Shown: piece after piece, positions 34,410-48,164 of the stretch
Position numbering within the stretch: the first letter of the stretch is position 1
Layout of the letters: every line of letters starts with the position of its first letter
NCBI GenBank assembly: GCA_028023455.1
Contig: JAQFVV010000454.1
Location: 372,001-436,000 of the forward strand
Source of the DNA: Epiperipatus broadwayi
Lineage: Eukaryota; Onychophora; Udeonychophora; Euonychophora; Peripatidae
DNA length: 64,000 bases
Direction: 5' to 3'
Made by a program: the position numbers and the translations under genes
Notes under the pieces: model-generated
What the model was told of the DNA's origin: nothing
The model's input: only the letters and a program-made list of their open reading frames with translations
Databases searched by the model: none

Positions 34410-34665
34410 TTCTCTTGCAACTAATGCTCTGCTGCATATGCTCTACAATGAATGGTCTGCAACAAATGCTCTGAATATACCCTGTATTCTCTGCAATGGA
34501 GGCTCTCCAAATGAATGGTCTACAACGAATGCTCTGCCACGGATGCTCTCCAATGAATGGTCTGCACAGACTGCTCTCCAATGAATGGTCTGCAAGCAGA
34601 TGCTCTCCAACGAATGGTCTGCAAGCAGATGCTCTCCAATGAACGGTCTGCAATGAGTCTATTTC
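34410..34665. repeat. 29-bp minisatellite
   Basis: About eight imperfect copies of a unit with ATGCTCTCCAATGAATGGTC followed by TGCAAGCAG. The last three copies are nearly identical with a 29-base period; the left ones are diverged. The open frame on the minus strand (RPFIGEH repeats) is a by-product. Confidence 0.85.
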
Positions 34666-37600
34666 TACAGTTCGCTAAAGTTTAATTCCCACAATGTTCT
34701 TTCAGGCTGGCTGCTACAAAAATGGTTGACAATGGGCATACCTTAGCCCCAGTTCAGTTTAGCTGTACACGAACTCTTTGTAGTAAGCACTGTGACTGCC
34801 ATCAGATACCTCCTGCTGGAATTGAACAGTAACTCTACTGTTGATGCACTCCATACTGTCTGCTACTTGCTACTGCATGACTGCTCTCTACTACTCTCTA
34901 TATTACACTGCATAGTTGTTACCCAGTCTTCTTATCACTTTCTGATAACTGCAACTATCAATCAATACACCGTCCAATAAGGTAACATCTCTTATCTAGA
35001 AATATTTGTAATCAGCAAATATTTCTTGGAATTGTCGATCGCCATTACGTCAATGCATTAATTAAATTCCTCAGTTATCAGAGTGCAATCTACAAACAAC
35101 TTCTCAAATAAATTCTAGTTTTTTCTGGAGTGCACAAACATGTCTGCCACTTTTACAAAACACTACAAACAGGGTTAATGGAAAATGAAAATTCTGATAA
35201 AGGAGTGTATTTATAGAGAAAAATCATAATGATCTACTGGGAGAGTGAAAGATTTAATTATTAGTATTGTCAATAAAAAAAAATAAGTGAAGTAAAATGA
35301 ATTCAATAATTACAAAAGACATCTAACAAAGAATCAGTATATAAGAGAGAAAAAGAGTAACATAAATCATTATCAGCGACATTAGCTTGCAAGAAAATGT
35401 AAACTATGTTGGAGATAATCTCACTTTTATTATGTTTAAGGAGAGGGTGCAAAATGTGATCTATTTAATGTGAATATTAACAAGGAATACATCGAGAATA
35501 ATAAGAAGACAAGTATTATTAATGTGGAATGGATCTAAATAAAATATATCACATAAGTGAAAAGTAACCTTCGATCTTGAAAAAAAGCAAACATAAACCT
35601 TGAGGATTACGCAAGAGCTTTGGAAACCATAGTTTACTAATTTTCGTATGAATATAAAAGGAGGAAAAGTTGTAAGAAGATTGGTGGGTGACAAATTGGA
35701 AGCATGAAAAGGAAAAAAACAATTTAAATATTATTAATAAAAAATTATTATTTTTAGGACGAACTTGTATTTTTAAAAGAAAAAAGAAAATGAATAACAT
35801 AATGTTTGTATGTATAGTTAAGTTCACATTTTAAAATAATAATTATTAATATGGGGGGATAAATTAAGAGATAGGGAAATCAATAATTAATATGATTTGT
35901 TTATCTATGCTATTAATTGTGTAATTTTTATTATTTGATTGAATATTACTAAACTATTAAAATAAATGTATATAAGTTATGAGCTAGTAAATACACATAA
36001 ATGGTAAAAGAAAGATATTAGAAGAAGGGGTGTGTGTGTATCTGTGTTCCATTATAATATTAAATGACAAATGGTGATATTTAAAGTTTGATCTGATATT
36101 CAACTATTAATTCTGCAATATCATTGTAATATAGTTATAGCTAATTTTAATTTATAAGTCTTTATGAGCAGTATTTATAATACAGATATAAGACAAATAT
36201 AAACTTGAAATAGAAAAATACGACTTAAGTTATTAGATAAGATGAAGATAAATATTTTTTATTTGATGCAATATGCACCAAAGAGTGGTTTCTTCACATT
36301 CAGGTTAATATTCTAAATGGTAAATGAAAATTAGTGGAGGAAGAGATAAATATTTATATTGGATAGGATAAAAGCTATTTGTTGTATTTTTATGATATTG
36401 TTGAGTGATAGAGCTATAAGAAAATTAAATATAAGGCAAAGAGAGAGATAATATGGTGAATATCATAAAATAAACATAGATAAAATGTAATATGTCATAG
36501 TATTATAATAAAATTATTTTAGTTGAGAATAAAATATCAATTCATAATTTTTTTCATTTTCTTGTTTTCATCACAATCTATGAAGGGTAATTAATGAAAA
36601 AAAGAAAAAAAGGATTGATTGTTTAATATACACATTATTTGATAGTATAAGTAACTCAATTAAATATTACATAACATTTGACTGTATTATCAATAAATTT
36701 TATTTTTAATAGCTCATTCCAAGTAAGGTGAATATAAACATTTAATTCTTTTACATATATATTAATATGTTATATTATATAATTTTTTTTGTTTTATGTT
36801 AATTCATTCTTATCAATAGTCAAATTAGATATAAGTAATTATAAATTTGTCCATAATGTTGTTTCTAATAATATTAGGTACTTGACTATTAATAATCAAT
36901 TATACTCAATTGAATTAAACAATTTCTTTAATATAAAATATATTAATCTGACCGGTTTTCATCCGATATTCAGATCTTCTCAAGATATATATATATATAT
37001 ATTGTGCCATTACAATTTAGTCATTAGTTAAATTTGTAGTAATGTGCATGAAAGAAAATGCTGAACAAAAATCATCATCACATTTTCATAAAAAAGGGAA
37101 GCTGTAGGGCATCCAAGTTTAAACCCTACAAGATCAAGTTCTAAAAGTTTAAGACAGAGAGAGAGAGTGGGACAACAGTTATATTCTTTATTTGTTTGTG
37201 TGTTAATAAATCTCAAAAAGAGTAGTACACACATTTGGTTATTCAATGGTTAATTTTTTTTAAATCGAGTTATAACATGTATATAGGCAGTGTGTGTTAT
37301 AAAAGCTATTTAGTTAGTCACTTTTAAATCACACATATTAACTTTCTTTAAAACTAACCTACACTTGCTAAATTTTAATATCTTATTCTATACTTCTATT
37401 TTTGCATTGGAAGGTGATCAGGAAAAGAGTAATCTACTAATAAATATTAAATCATCAAGTCCAATTAATTGTTCCAGTAACTGAGTTTAAACCCAAGAAA
37501 ATTTATAAATGTGAAAACAACTGCTGTACTTTATCCACTAAAAGAATCATGCTTGACAGGAAGAGAAGAAAAGTTAATATAATGATTTCCAAATTGTCCA

Positions 37601-38246
37601 CTAAAGCAAATAACCTCAATAGGATCATCATCATCAAATAATTATACACCTCAAGAAAAAGATTGTTCCAAAGAAAACGGAAATTGTAGTTGCAAAAATA
37701 TAGACATTAAACAAGAAAATTTGACTCATTGGAAGTCCTACAAAGAATAGAACTGGTAGTATAAATTTATATATATATATATTTTATAATATCAGAGACT
37801 TAGTAAAATTTTAGCAACAGAGTGGTATATTTTTGTTTAAAGAACTTTTAAAACAACCAAGATCAATTGAAACCAAGAATTTCTTAATAATGATAAACAT
37901 AGGCTTTATTAATGATTTTATATGTACTAAAATTATGATTGTCTATTAACCTAAAGTTATGAAATGATTAATATGTAACATTTTTTTTATATTATTATTT
38001 TGTTTTAAATAATATTTTTGTTATTATGGGGATAAAACACGCACATGCATAATATAATAATACTTGTTGCATATATGTAATGGTGTGTGAATGTAAAGAA
38101 AGAAAAATAGGCAGTATTAGAGATATTAGATTTTGTTTTAAGTTGAAGTATAGCATTTCAGAGGGTAGAAGGGCGGGGGAGAAAAATAATTTAAAACTTG
38201 TTCTGGAAATTTTGCTCTTTCACTTCTACTAACATTTTTTTTATCA
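34666..38246. other. Long AT-rich stretch without recognisable gene
   Basis: Only short chance ORFs are present. There are small AT runs at 36983-37002 and 37768-37785. No RNA gene or repeat partner elsewhere in the window was seen. Confidence 0.45.
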
Positions 38247-39643
38247 TTCTACTTTACCTGTTAAATTATAAAAGTATGTGTGTGAAAGAGAAAAGAAAAA
38301 AAAAGAGTGAATCTTTTTTTTTCTTATGAAATATTTTCTTGTGAATCCAAAATGTTAGCAAACTTAATATCCAAATTTATGTATATATTTTTGACAGGAA
38401 AGGGGGAAGAATTTAAAATTAACATTATGATTGCCAGATAATCAATTATTGTTCTCATTATTATTTCATATAAAATTTTGGTTTTATCTTTAAATTATTT
38501 GTAGATTTTCATAATAAATTAATAAATGTTAAATTGTTTTATTAAATGAGGCGTATGTACTTTATTGATAATTAGTCTTTATTTGTTGTGAACATTCATC
38601 ATCAATGGTTGATATTGATTATTTAAGATTTAATTAGATATACTAAAATTAAGCAATAATTATGAATTTCTTTATAACAATTAGGTTTTATGATTAGGCT
38701 TAGTCCTAAATCTGTGGTTGAAACCATTATCATTATCATTATCATCATCGTCATCATCATGTTTTAATTAATGAGCTGTTTAAATGTTTAAAGGTCATAA
38801 ATAAATATTGATTTCATAGTATTTAGTGATTTCTTAGTATTATTATAACCACCATCCCATCATCTATTTCATGCAAGGATGAGTGAATTGCCATCCTAAA
38901 TTAATAATATAATCTGAGCTAGTAAAACTTATAAAAAATATTGAAACACATTTGTTATGTTAAAGATCTAAGAAATGATTTCTGTCTAATGAATTCCACT
39001 TTAGTTTAAAGATGTTTAATGTTACCTAGGTGTTTACTTAAATATTAGTGCATACAGTGCTATGGGTCTAAAATCAAAATCATACATTTTGTAAGAAATA
39101 AGGTACCAAAGGTATTCAAACTTGGTACATGTGAAAAAGTTATAAATATAACTTTGTCTAGGTCCAGCTAACCTAGTGGCACCCGGATAGATTATATTCA
39201 CTTGTTGTTCACTTAGACATGCACTTGAGATCCAACCAAGAGATAAGAGTGAGTAAAATCTACTGGGGGATATATTGAGAGATATTTGATTGAGCTACCA
39301 GTATACTCACCCAATTGATTTCCATATACCTGAGTTATAGTAGTTTGTTCTTAATAATTTGTTTATAATTATTGATATTGTGATATCTAATTATAGAAGT
39401 ATGTTTCATCGAATCCAAAGATATTTTAAATATTATGATCTTATATATTATAGACTACTCAGGTATGGTAATATTCCTTTGATCACCATTTATTTTAGTT
39501 ACAATTTAATTCTTTTGATCAAGTTTATCATAATATTACAATATAATTCTTTTGATCTACCTTTATTTATATTTGAATCTTAACTCTGTTGTTAACCGTT
39601 TTATTATTAATATTTAATTCTTTTGATCACCTTTAATTTTGTT

Positions 39644-39729
<86 letters not shown>

Positions 39730-39730
39730 T
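38247..39730. repeat. Unclassified dispersed repeat, copy 2
   Basis: Same orientation and order as 3716-5414, with a shorter second half. It ends in a long (AT)n run at 39646-39722. Shared landmarks are GACAGGAAAGGGGGAAGAA, ATTAGGCTTAGTCCTAAA, GTACATGTGAAAAAGTTATA and GTGAGTAAAATCTACTG. Confidence 0.7.
39646..39722. repeat. (AT)n microsatellite
   Basis: An interrupted AT run with one GTG. Confidence 0.9.
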
Positions 39731-40862
39731 AATACAATTCTATCATTATTCTATTTAATGTGATTATCACATATTAAATTAAAATAAATTACATTAGTTA
39801 TATAAATATACATATGTACATATAATTTTACAATCAAACAATAATAATTAAAATCTTTACATAAATCATAAAATATAATTAATACATATTACATGACTAT
39901 TAAATAAATTTCATATATAAGTTAAAACAAATCTTAAAACTGTTCTATAATAGATTAAACAAATCTTAAAATTATAATAATTAATTATTCATGCTTTCTT
40001 AATCCTATACATGTCTCTTTAATACTATCAATGTAAACAATATAAATATAAAATTAAATAATAGAATTAATAAAATAAAATAATTTAATATATAGTAAAA
40101 TTTAATAATTATCTATACCTACTCTATTAACAATATATAATCTTAAATTTTCCAATTATTTTTTAATGAACATTTATCACTTAGTTTACTAGGCACTTAA
40201 ACTAAATTAATACATTTATCTATATTCTCCTGAATATATATCATCTCATAATATTTTCTTTTGTTATAATTTTTTACATATTTTATTGTTTGTATATCTT
40301 TTACACAATTCATTTTATGGGCAGTGTGTAAATAATGAATATATAGTCCTGAATTCATATCTTTCATCTCCCTCTTTCTATTGCTGTTTTTGCAGTCTGC
40401 CCTATATACACTTTATTACAACTCCTACAAATAATTTTATATACCATCCCTATCCTATTTTCACTGTTATTCTTCTTCTTCACATTTGATATCCATTTCT
40501 CTAATGACTTACTGTTCCTCCATGCAATTTCAATATTTTTGGCAATTTCTTTCTTTAAAACATTGTAAGTATCATTATAATAAGGTATACATATCCATTT
40601 ATTATTTGTACTTTATTTTTAGTATTATTTTTCTCTTTTAAATTACAATTTTCTTTTTTATTATTATTATTTTAAAATTTTTTTTCTAATAATACTGCTA
40701 TTATATCTCATTTTTATATAATCATTTCCTACTTTATTTTTTTGTTCAATAGCTTCTTTTTCATTTAATGTAAGTTTATCATTCTTAATCTTAAATTCTT
40801 TTAGAACTGCCATTTTCTAATGTACGTTTATCATTATTAATCTTAAATCCTTTTAAAACTGC
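39731..40862. other. AT-rich spacer, nothing recognised
   Basis: T/C-rich and A/T-rich, with chance ORFs only. A short repeat of TTTATCATT.TTAATCTTAAAT occurs near 40775 and 40827. Confidence 0.45.
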
Positions 40863-41213
40863 CAAAAAAGGCTTATATAGTCATATAGGCCTGAACTCAG
40901 TTCAGTATCTACACATTTTGGTGTCTTTGAGCTTGGATTGAAAATACTATAGTGTTTTCAATTTAAGACTCATAGTTTTGTAGTTAAGTAGAGATAAAAG
41001 GTGGCTGCTAAAGGGTTGCATTAGATCCTAAGATCTAGATGCAGTTCTCTCAGATCCAAGGCTCCTCACTGATGAAGGCCAGGAGCTAGTCTGTGGATAT
41101 TGGATGAGTAGGCACTAGATAGGGATTTTATGCACAAACCTTCTGACCTTCATTGATTACTCTGGCTTGCACTGAATGGTGCTACTATATGGAGAGTTTT
41201 GCTTGTTTTAATA
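40863..41213 (+). mobile_element. HHR-A element, copy with damaged ribozyme
   Basis: It follows the HHR-A unit from TATAGTCATATAGGCCTGAA through GATTGAAAATACTAT, TAGTTAAGTAGAGATAAAAG and the ribozyme to GGAGAGTTTTGCTTG. The hammerhead (41058-41110) keeps CTGATGA at 41069 but has lost the part with GAAA. The left segment joins in the opposite sense to the 31.8-kb unit, so the copy is a partial inverted dimer. Confidence 0.75.
41058..41110 (+). ncRNA. Hammerhead relic (HHR-A), GAAA side deleted
   Basis: CTGATGA 41069-41075 and AGTCTGTGGATATTGG remain. About nine bases containing GAAA are missing. Not functional. Confidence 0.7.
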
Positions 41214-41520
41214 ACCTATATTTACAAATTGCCTATGTAACCACAGCAATCCAAACTATGTAAAACCCTTGTAACTACTGTACAGCATAAAAAAATTCCT
41301 GTAATCTCATGTAAATCAATTTTTACATATGTACACCTACAACTAAAGATTGCCAATGTATACCAAAGCAATCCAAACTATGTAAAACCCTTGTAACTAA
41401 TCCACAGCATGGAAAAATTTGTGTAAACCAATAAAGCAACTTTTATATATGTAAGCCTACAAATGCAGATTGACCATGTAAACACAGCAATCCAAGCTAT
41501 GTAAAGCCCTTGTAACTTTC
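41214..41520. repeat. Tandem repeat, about 120-bp period, 2.5 copies
   Basis: GCAATCCAAACTATGTAAAA with CCCTTGTAACT occurs at about 41246, 41368 and 41487 (GCAATCCAAGCTATG in the last). The spacing is 119-122 bases. No ORF. Confidence 0.85.
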
Positions 41521-41521
41521 T

Positions 41522-41563
41522 ATGATGATGATGATGATAATAATAATAATAATAATAATAAAA
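41522..41563. repeat. (GAT)n(AAT)n microsatellite
   Basis: Five GAT units pass into about eight AAT units at the end of the 120-bp repeat. Confidence 0.9.
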
Positions 41564-42232
41564 CAATTTTATATGGATTGTTAATTCTAAAAGAATTCCA
41601 AGTACAGAACCTCACAATTGTTTCTAGTTTTTCTTTAGTCAAATTCAAAGGAGTTACGCAATTCATCTAACCATTTTCTTAAGCATTACCCCCTCCCTAC
41701 TGATTTTATCTCATTGACACATCTGATGCAACAAACCTCTTAAACTCAGTTCTAATCATACTCTTATAAAAACAAAATATATGGAAGTATTTTCTATATT
41801 TCGTTTATTCTTCCTTTTATAAAAATCTTACATACTGCAATATTTTTCCTGAGATTTTTATTAGATGTAAAATAAAGTTTTGTTTAATACTTTATGAAAT
41901 ACCCTATATGACATTCATCACTATTTATTGACTACTCATTATATCTCAGTATATTAGCACTAGTTTTGGAAAACTTCAGATACAGACTGCAAATAACTAA
42001 CTTTTAAAAAAAAAAACCCAAAAGCCTGAAAAAAAAAATATAATGAATATTTAGCATCTTATTAATCAGCATCTCATATATCCCAGCTGTAATTAATTAC
42101 CATAAATATTTTTTAAAAGATGTAAATCATCATTATTATTTTGTATTTTTTGTATTTTATTACTTCAATTGTTCAATTAATTCTTCTATTCCAACTATTA
42201 TCTTAAACAATCCAATTACATTTCAGTTTATA
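41564..42232. other. AT-rich spacer, nothing recognised
   Basis: No feature that I can support. Confidence 0.45.
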
Positions 42233-42246
42233 TTAATCTTATTTAA

Positions 42247-42517
42247 CTACTAAGCATCACATGATTACCATTCTCATAGTTTTGTAGTTAAGAAGAGATA
42301 AAAGGTGGCTGGTAGATGGTTGCATTAGATCTTAAGATCTAGGTGCAGTGCTCTCAGATCCAAAGCTTCTCACTGATGAAGGCCACAAGTGAGAAACTAG
42401 TCTAGGGATATTGGATGAGTAGGCACTAGATGGGGATTTTATGCACAAGCCTCTGGCATTCATTGGTTATTCTGGTTGGCACTGGGTGGCACTACTATAT
42501 GGAGAGTTTTGCCTTTG
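42247..42517 (+). mobile_element. HHR-A element, 271 bp, with 14-bp TSD
   Basis: Flanked by TTAATCTTATTTAA (42233-42246) and TTAATTTTATTTAA (42518-42531), a 14-bp duplication with one mismatch. It starts CTACTAAGCATCACATGATT, runs through the ribozyme and ends GGAGAGTTTTGCCTTTG. It is shorter at the left than other copies but has the same right end. Confidence 0.85.
42358..42416 (+). ncRNA. Hammerhead ribozyme (HHR-A), weakened stems
   Basis: CTGATGA 42373-42379, GAAA 42393-42396, stem III ACTAGT, cleavage C 42402 and outer stem I ATCCAA/TTGGAT are kept. Stem II (GGC against GTG) is damaged and stem I has one mismatch (TAGGGA). Confidence 0.75.
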
Positions 42518-42944
42518 TTAATTTTATTTAATAAAGTATATAGTTTTATCATTCTATTCTTAGCCAAATATATCAAAGTGCATTAATAATGACAAATAAT
42601 GATAACTTACCACTGATAGTATTGAAGTATGGATGCTGATCATAAAACTATGTTAGAGTTATCAAACATATTTTCATCAAACATATTTTTACTAAAATTT
42701 GGTCAAAATGTAGAAATATGAATATATAATATTTATTGCATTTGTTATCAGAAAATTGGCCATAAATCAGAATAACACTACTAAAACTATTTCAACTTAC
42801 ATACAAACATATACACATATATATTTGAATTCAAAAAATGCATAACAACACATTGAAATTGTATAAACAATTGTCCCAACTACTGCCATATAAAATTATC
42901 CAACTGTATTATATAACAAATAATAACAACATTTCATTCTTCTT
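42518..42944. other. AT-rich spacer, nothing recognised
   Basis: No feature that I can support. Confidence 0.4.
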
Positions 42945-43098
42945 ATACATTAAAGCAAAATATATTTATTTATTCTTTACAGTTTCAACTGTTCCTAGCA
43001 GTCTTCATCAGATCTTATTCTCTACTTTTTCTGATGAAGATTGCTAGGAACAGTCGAAACTATAAAGAATAAAGAAATATATTTTGCTTTAAGTGTAA
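42945..43098. repeat. Foldback element with CTGATGA...GAAAC boxes
   Basis: Arms 42945-43012 and 43028-43098 are inverted copies: TTAAAGCAAAATATATTT and AAATATATTTTGCTTTAA at the ends, then the box CTGATGAAGA..TGCTAGGAAC with CAGT(C/T)GAAAC on each arm. The box has a possible stem II, but no stem I pairing follows, so I do not call it a ribozyme. It may be a Penelope-type end. Confidence 0.65.
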
Positions 43099-45453
43099 GA
43101 AGAGTGAAATGTTATTATATGTTATATATAAAAAAGCAAAAATAAAAAAGGAAGAGAAAGTACTGAATTATATAAATTACAAAGGCTTTATTACAAACAG
43201 CTGAAAATTGTTTTGTCTAGTTGTGTAAAGTTTGTAATCTAAATTGTGTAGTCAGTTAATTTTTCACCCATAAGGTAATTGTGATATTTATACACACACA
43301 CACGTAATATTATATTGCGAGATTTAAGCCTAGATACTTAAAACTATATATAAATAGTATAAGTAACAAACAAATAAATAGATGATATATAGTAATTTTT
43401 GAATATTTAATAAATAAAAATATGAATTTTATATAAATATTACTTTGATTTTAAAAAATACCATTGAAGTTTTATATAAAAATAAATTGTATAGTCAGTT
43501 GCTCAGAAGAGCATGTGATGTTCAAGCAGCATTTGATAGACCGAACATAACAGTACTATGCAGTTAACTAAACTGAGAATCTTCTTGCTCTCAAGTTATA
43601 AAAAAACTCAGAATACTTATAAATATTCATAAATTTTAACGTATATATGTACACAAAACATTAACTAAATATTTGGTTTTTATGCAAATTGATTGAATAT
43701 TCCTAACTTAATTAAAAACAGCCAATCGCTTTGCATAAAAACTTTTGTTTCAATTTCTTAGATTAATATGTATAATAAAACACATTTGTTCCAAGCAATT
43801 CAACTCAGTAAACAATTTTCAGCTTCGAAAAGAATATATTTCCACTTTGATAAATTGAGCAGTTGTGCTCAGCCTATAGTTTTAGTACTGCAAATTTTAC
43901 TTGACCCCCCCCCCCGAGCAGCTAAATCGATAGCATATAGTAAAATTTGAACATTAAACAAAAATAAAAATATGAACTTCATTTAAAAATTATTTTGTTG
44001 ATAAAAAAATTGGAAGTTCTTTTTTTTTTCGCTTAAACAACAACAAAAAAATTAGATAGCTATTATTTTTTCTCCCTTGTTTTTCACAGCTTTTGCATAA
44101 CCTAGTTTATTTTATTTACATCTGAGACTCGATTAGTGTGCATCAATGAAGAACGTTACCATTAACTGCTGCACCGTCATCTCATTAGCATTGATTTAAT
44201 TATTCAACTCATCAGAGCTTTTCTTTACATTTTTGTTATTATTTCTCTTTAAACTTTTTTAAAATAAAAATAAATTAAAAGATAGCAAGGGGGAGGGGAG
44301 AGTAAAATGCAATTAAAATTTGCAAATCATTAAAGAAATAAGTTAATTTTTTTTTTAAGACCTAGTTTTTTTTTTTTTACCAAATGATCAAGCTGTTATT
44401 ACAATAATATGATGTAATTTGAAGAATTAATATTTAATAGGTATTTTTTAAAAATAGCAGATGTTTTTTTTTTAGTTTGCACTTCAAGAATTCCACCAAT
44501 TACAAAATGGTGATTTGTTATAACTTTTGTGTTCATGCATATTTCAAAAATTCTGTGTAGCACAGTTTTAAAATTTAGCAGGCATTAAATTTTAATAATT
44601 CCCATAACACACTTTAACAAAAATATTTTAAATCTTATTTTTGTTGTTATTTTCTTTAATTATTCAATTATTATATTGATTTTTTAAAATAAAATTATAA
44701 GAACAAAAAAAAAAGCCTTTCTGTATTGCAATTAATAATGGAAAACGAGAAAGAAAATTGAAAAGAATAAATTTCTCCTCTACGAAATGCAAATAAAGTT
44801 TGAATATTTTTATCAAGTTTTAAAAATAATTTATAAACTTGTTATTTAATTTAAAAGTAATTATACATATTCAAAAATTTTTAAATTCTATTTTTTTTTT
44901 TTCGAATTATACTATGCTTTTCCCAGTCATTTTTTTTTTCACATCTAGAAAAAAGTGATTTTATAGTGTCCAATTTAAAGTACAACACACGTAAATAATC
45001 AGATAAAAGGAAGTGATGAAATCATTGGAATAAAAAAACTGAATTAGGAATCATCAAATTATCTAGAAGATGAATAACAAAAATTTTGATGATTCTAAAA
45101 GTGACACAATATAAGAAATAAAAACACACGTAAAAGAGAGATTGGGTGCACAATGCAACAGGTATGATAGTAAACAAATGTCAAACGTTTTTTCATTAAA
45201 CAAAGAGGATTGCCAATTCCTCAACAAGCTTTGTGATAAATGCTTAGCTAGAAAAAGCATTTAAAATATCTCTGTCAGGACCCCCCACCTCTGACCATGG
45301 TTTCATGCTCTGGCACTCGTCCAAGAGGTGCTAGGGTAAGTTCAGACACTAGATCCTCATTGTTTACAACTTACAAGCTTAAGAGAATAGGGTCATGTAC
45401 TCTATATGACTCTTATTTTGACTGTTTTTTCATTAATTTTTTTAAATTTAATG
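43099..45453. other. AT-rich spacer, homopolymer runs, no gene
   Basis: It contains a C-run at 43906-43915 and several A- or T-runs. No ORF, RNA or repeat that I can support. Confidence 0.45.
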
Positions 45454-45544
45454 ATTTTTTTTTCATATGTCAAAGCATTGACCAAGAAGCGAACCCGGGT
45501 CAGCTGCTTGTAAGGCAGCTATTCTAACCACAAGGCCACCAACG
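45454..45544 (-). mobile_element. Short tRNA-derived SINE, copy 1
   Basis: Read on the minus strand: GTTGGTGGCCTTGTGGTTAG (A-box region), anticodon-type hairpin GCTGC-CTTACAA-GCAGC, CCCGGGTTCGCTTC (B-box), then TGCTTTGACATATG and an A-tail. The whole unit is only about 90 bp. The acceptor stem does not close and an A-tail follows, so it is a SINE and not a tRNA gene. The loop would give anticodon UAC (Val-like). Confidence 0.8.
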
Positions 45545-48164
45545 TTTAACTAAATTTAATGATTTTGAAGTCAGATATTTTTGAGAAAAAAAAACAATAT
45601 ACTTAAATTACAGACAAAAATTAATAGAGTATATATTTTCATAAGAAATCTGGCACAAATTGACTGCTAACTTTGATGCCATTTTGATAATAATTTTTAT
45701 AAAATTCATTGAGTAAATATTTTTGCAATTACACAAAATAATTTTTGCACTAGATTTAATTCTTAATAGAATGATGAAGACTTGAAATAACAAAATCTAT
45801 GCTTTATTGTTAACAAAACAAAAAAAGGCTGTATAAAATAGAGAAATAATAAATCTTATTTTTTATGCTGCATCTAACAAAATAATCATGAAAATACAAT
45901 TTTTATAGTAAAAAAAATCAGAATAAAACAATTTATAATGTTAACAGAAATTGTGATCGGTAAATCTCTAACAAGTAAAAGATCACTTCTTTTTAAACTA
46001 TGTAATGTGCAGACAGAAAAATCTCTGTTCAGTTTTAACAATTTGCCAGATAGTTTTTTGATAGTATATATCATTACAAATGTATTTTCCAAACGGTTTT
46101 ACAAAAGTAAATGCCTATCAGAGAAGATCCTTTAATTCAATTAGATAAGCTAAATCCAGTGGATCTTTTTTCTTCTGAGAGAGTGTATATTTATGTCCTA
46201 TACAGTTTATTATAATTATAAAGTAATGAGAAAAATATTCATTAATTGATTTTCTGCTGAATAAAGACAAATAAATTCGATCAATTGAAAAAACAAGTTT
46301 GCCCATGTTGCCATTTGATGTTCAGAGGTTACAGGTCTGGCTGAGTAACAAATCATGAATATTTTTACTTACATAATCTTTAAAAATAACCATGGGTTTT
46401 AATAATATTTAATATATTGTAACCTTTTGGATTGGCACCAGAAATATTGATTGTAATTATGTAGCACTGTTTCAATAACAGCTTATAGCATCTTACTAAA
46501 AAAAAATGAAATAATCTGAAATTTTAATATTTTTTATTAATGACCTAAAAACTATGTTTAAATGCACTTATAGATATAATTTGAAGATTTTGAGATGTTT
46601 AATATTTTTCTTTAGTGAGTAATTAATGATACAAAAAGGGGTGGCTTGTCACAGAAGTTGTCAGTGTAGTTTAGGTTGATTCCATGTTTGTTTTATTTAT
46701 CTTCCGAACAGTATGGAGATTTGTTTAGATAATTCTCTGGTTTATTAGCTTATAATATTTTAATCCATAGTATAAACAGTACAATATGTTTGACTCATTA
46801 TCATAGAAACTTTTATTTCAGTCAGATCAGTTTAGTATCTGTGGCATAGTAATTGTAAATGTTCACGTATGCTTGTGTCATTTTTTAGCTTCATTTTCTA
46901 TTCATGTACTTCATTAAACCACCAAATATGTCTCATAGCAAAATATTTGATTTCATAAACAATAGCTTGAATAACCAGCTTAGTTACATTTTAAATGAAT
47001 TAATGGATCGCTGGACTAGTGGATTGTTAAACAATAATTATACTATTAACTATTTTATTTGTTAAAATAATTATCATTAGTTTTATTTTGTTACTTTGAA
47101 AATACAGAACATTTTATCATTAGTTCAATTTAATATATCTATTTTTTTAAAAGACAAAATGATTTTTTTTCTTTTTCAAGACAAAAAAGTTCCTTGCATA
47201 TTTTTTTTTGCTAATTAAATTTCAGTGCAATGGGTGGAGCAATTCTGTTTCTAGAGACCTTTGAACTTTCAAATGACCTTGGATTATTGGAAGAACAGAT
47301 ATTTGGGTAATAGTCTGGGATATATAAAAAAGGGAAATATTTTTTACAAAAGGGGACTTCATTTAACTTGCTGAACTTCAATTTGCTTCATGATTTTATC
47401 ATTTTTCTCCCAATAAAAGTTTTTGTTAGTACAATTTTGTTTTTACAAGCTGATTTTTCCAAGACCCAAGTTTGAAAGTAAAAAACCATCATTAATTTTC
47501 TGGAACATGAAAATGTAAAATGAGAGTAACAAGGTATATCTTCCTTACTTTTTAATTAACTATTTTAAATTCTAAGGCCATCGTTTGAAATGCATTATGT
47601 GTGCCTATATTATAAACCATTTAAGTTTACATTCTAGCATTAAAGAAGTAATGGAATTGTGTGTTTATATTTCAAAATTATTTTTCTTAAAACTTAGTTC
47701 TAATATTAAAGAAATAACTGAAATATATGGACCCTTTTATTATTTTGGAAAAATTTTGAACTCTTTCATTAAACACCTCAGGAACTTTTTATTAATAAAT
47801 TTTGCTAACTATAAAGGAATAAAGTTTAAACAGAAGGATGTGTGTAAATAATTTATTCTATCCTGCTTTATTATTATTATTGTTAAAACATTTACCTAAC
47901 CATTTGTATATAAAACTAAGAACAAATGTGTAATGTATAATTTAATGGATTAATTATTAACTTATCTCTAAATATTCTGGAATAAATGGGTAGAAGAGCA
48001 TAAAACTGAATATGAATTTATTTTATTTATTGTTCTCCTCATTTGCAGTTGAGTTTTCTTATTAAAATATATTATCAACAAACTTACATGAACTTAGGTG
48101 GATTTTATAAACTGATTTGATATGTGCGATGTGAATGGCTTTTAAAAAGTCAGAACGAATGCTT
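45545..48164. other. AT-rich spacer, chance ORFs only
   Basis: The longest frame (47585-47851, 88 codons) shows no family feature. Nothing else recognised. Confidence 0.45.

Noticed and set aside
43004-43060. CTGATGAAGA...CAGTCGAAAC on both arms of the foldback at 43 kb
   Set aside because: Stem II is possible, but stem I does not pair and no allowed cleavage site follows on the plus arm. Kept only as a foldback repeat.
45481-45544. Genuine tRNA gene (Val-like anticodon UAC)
   Set aside because: The acceptor stem does not close, a common non-tRNA tail with an A-run follows, and two more diverged copies with the same tail exist. It is a SINE.
47585-47851. 88-codon ORF as a small gene (and similar frames at 36789, 42838, 45938, 46118, 48135)
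   Set aside because: Codon content follows the local AT bias, no motif or start context stands out, and frames of this length are expected by chance here. Those at 48.1-48.5 kb on the plus strand are shadows of the RTE.
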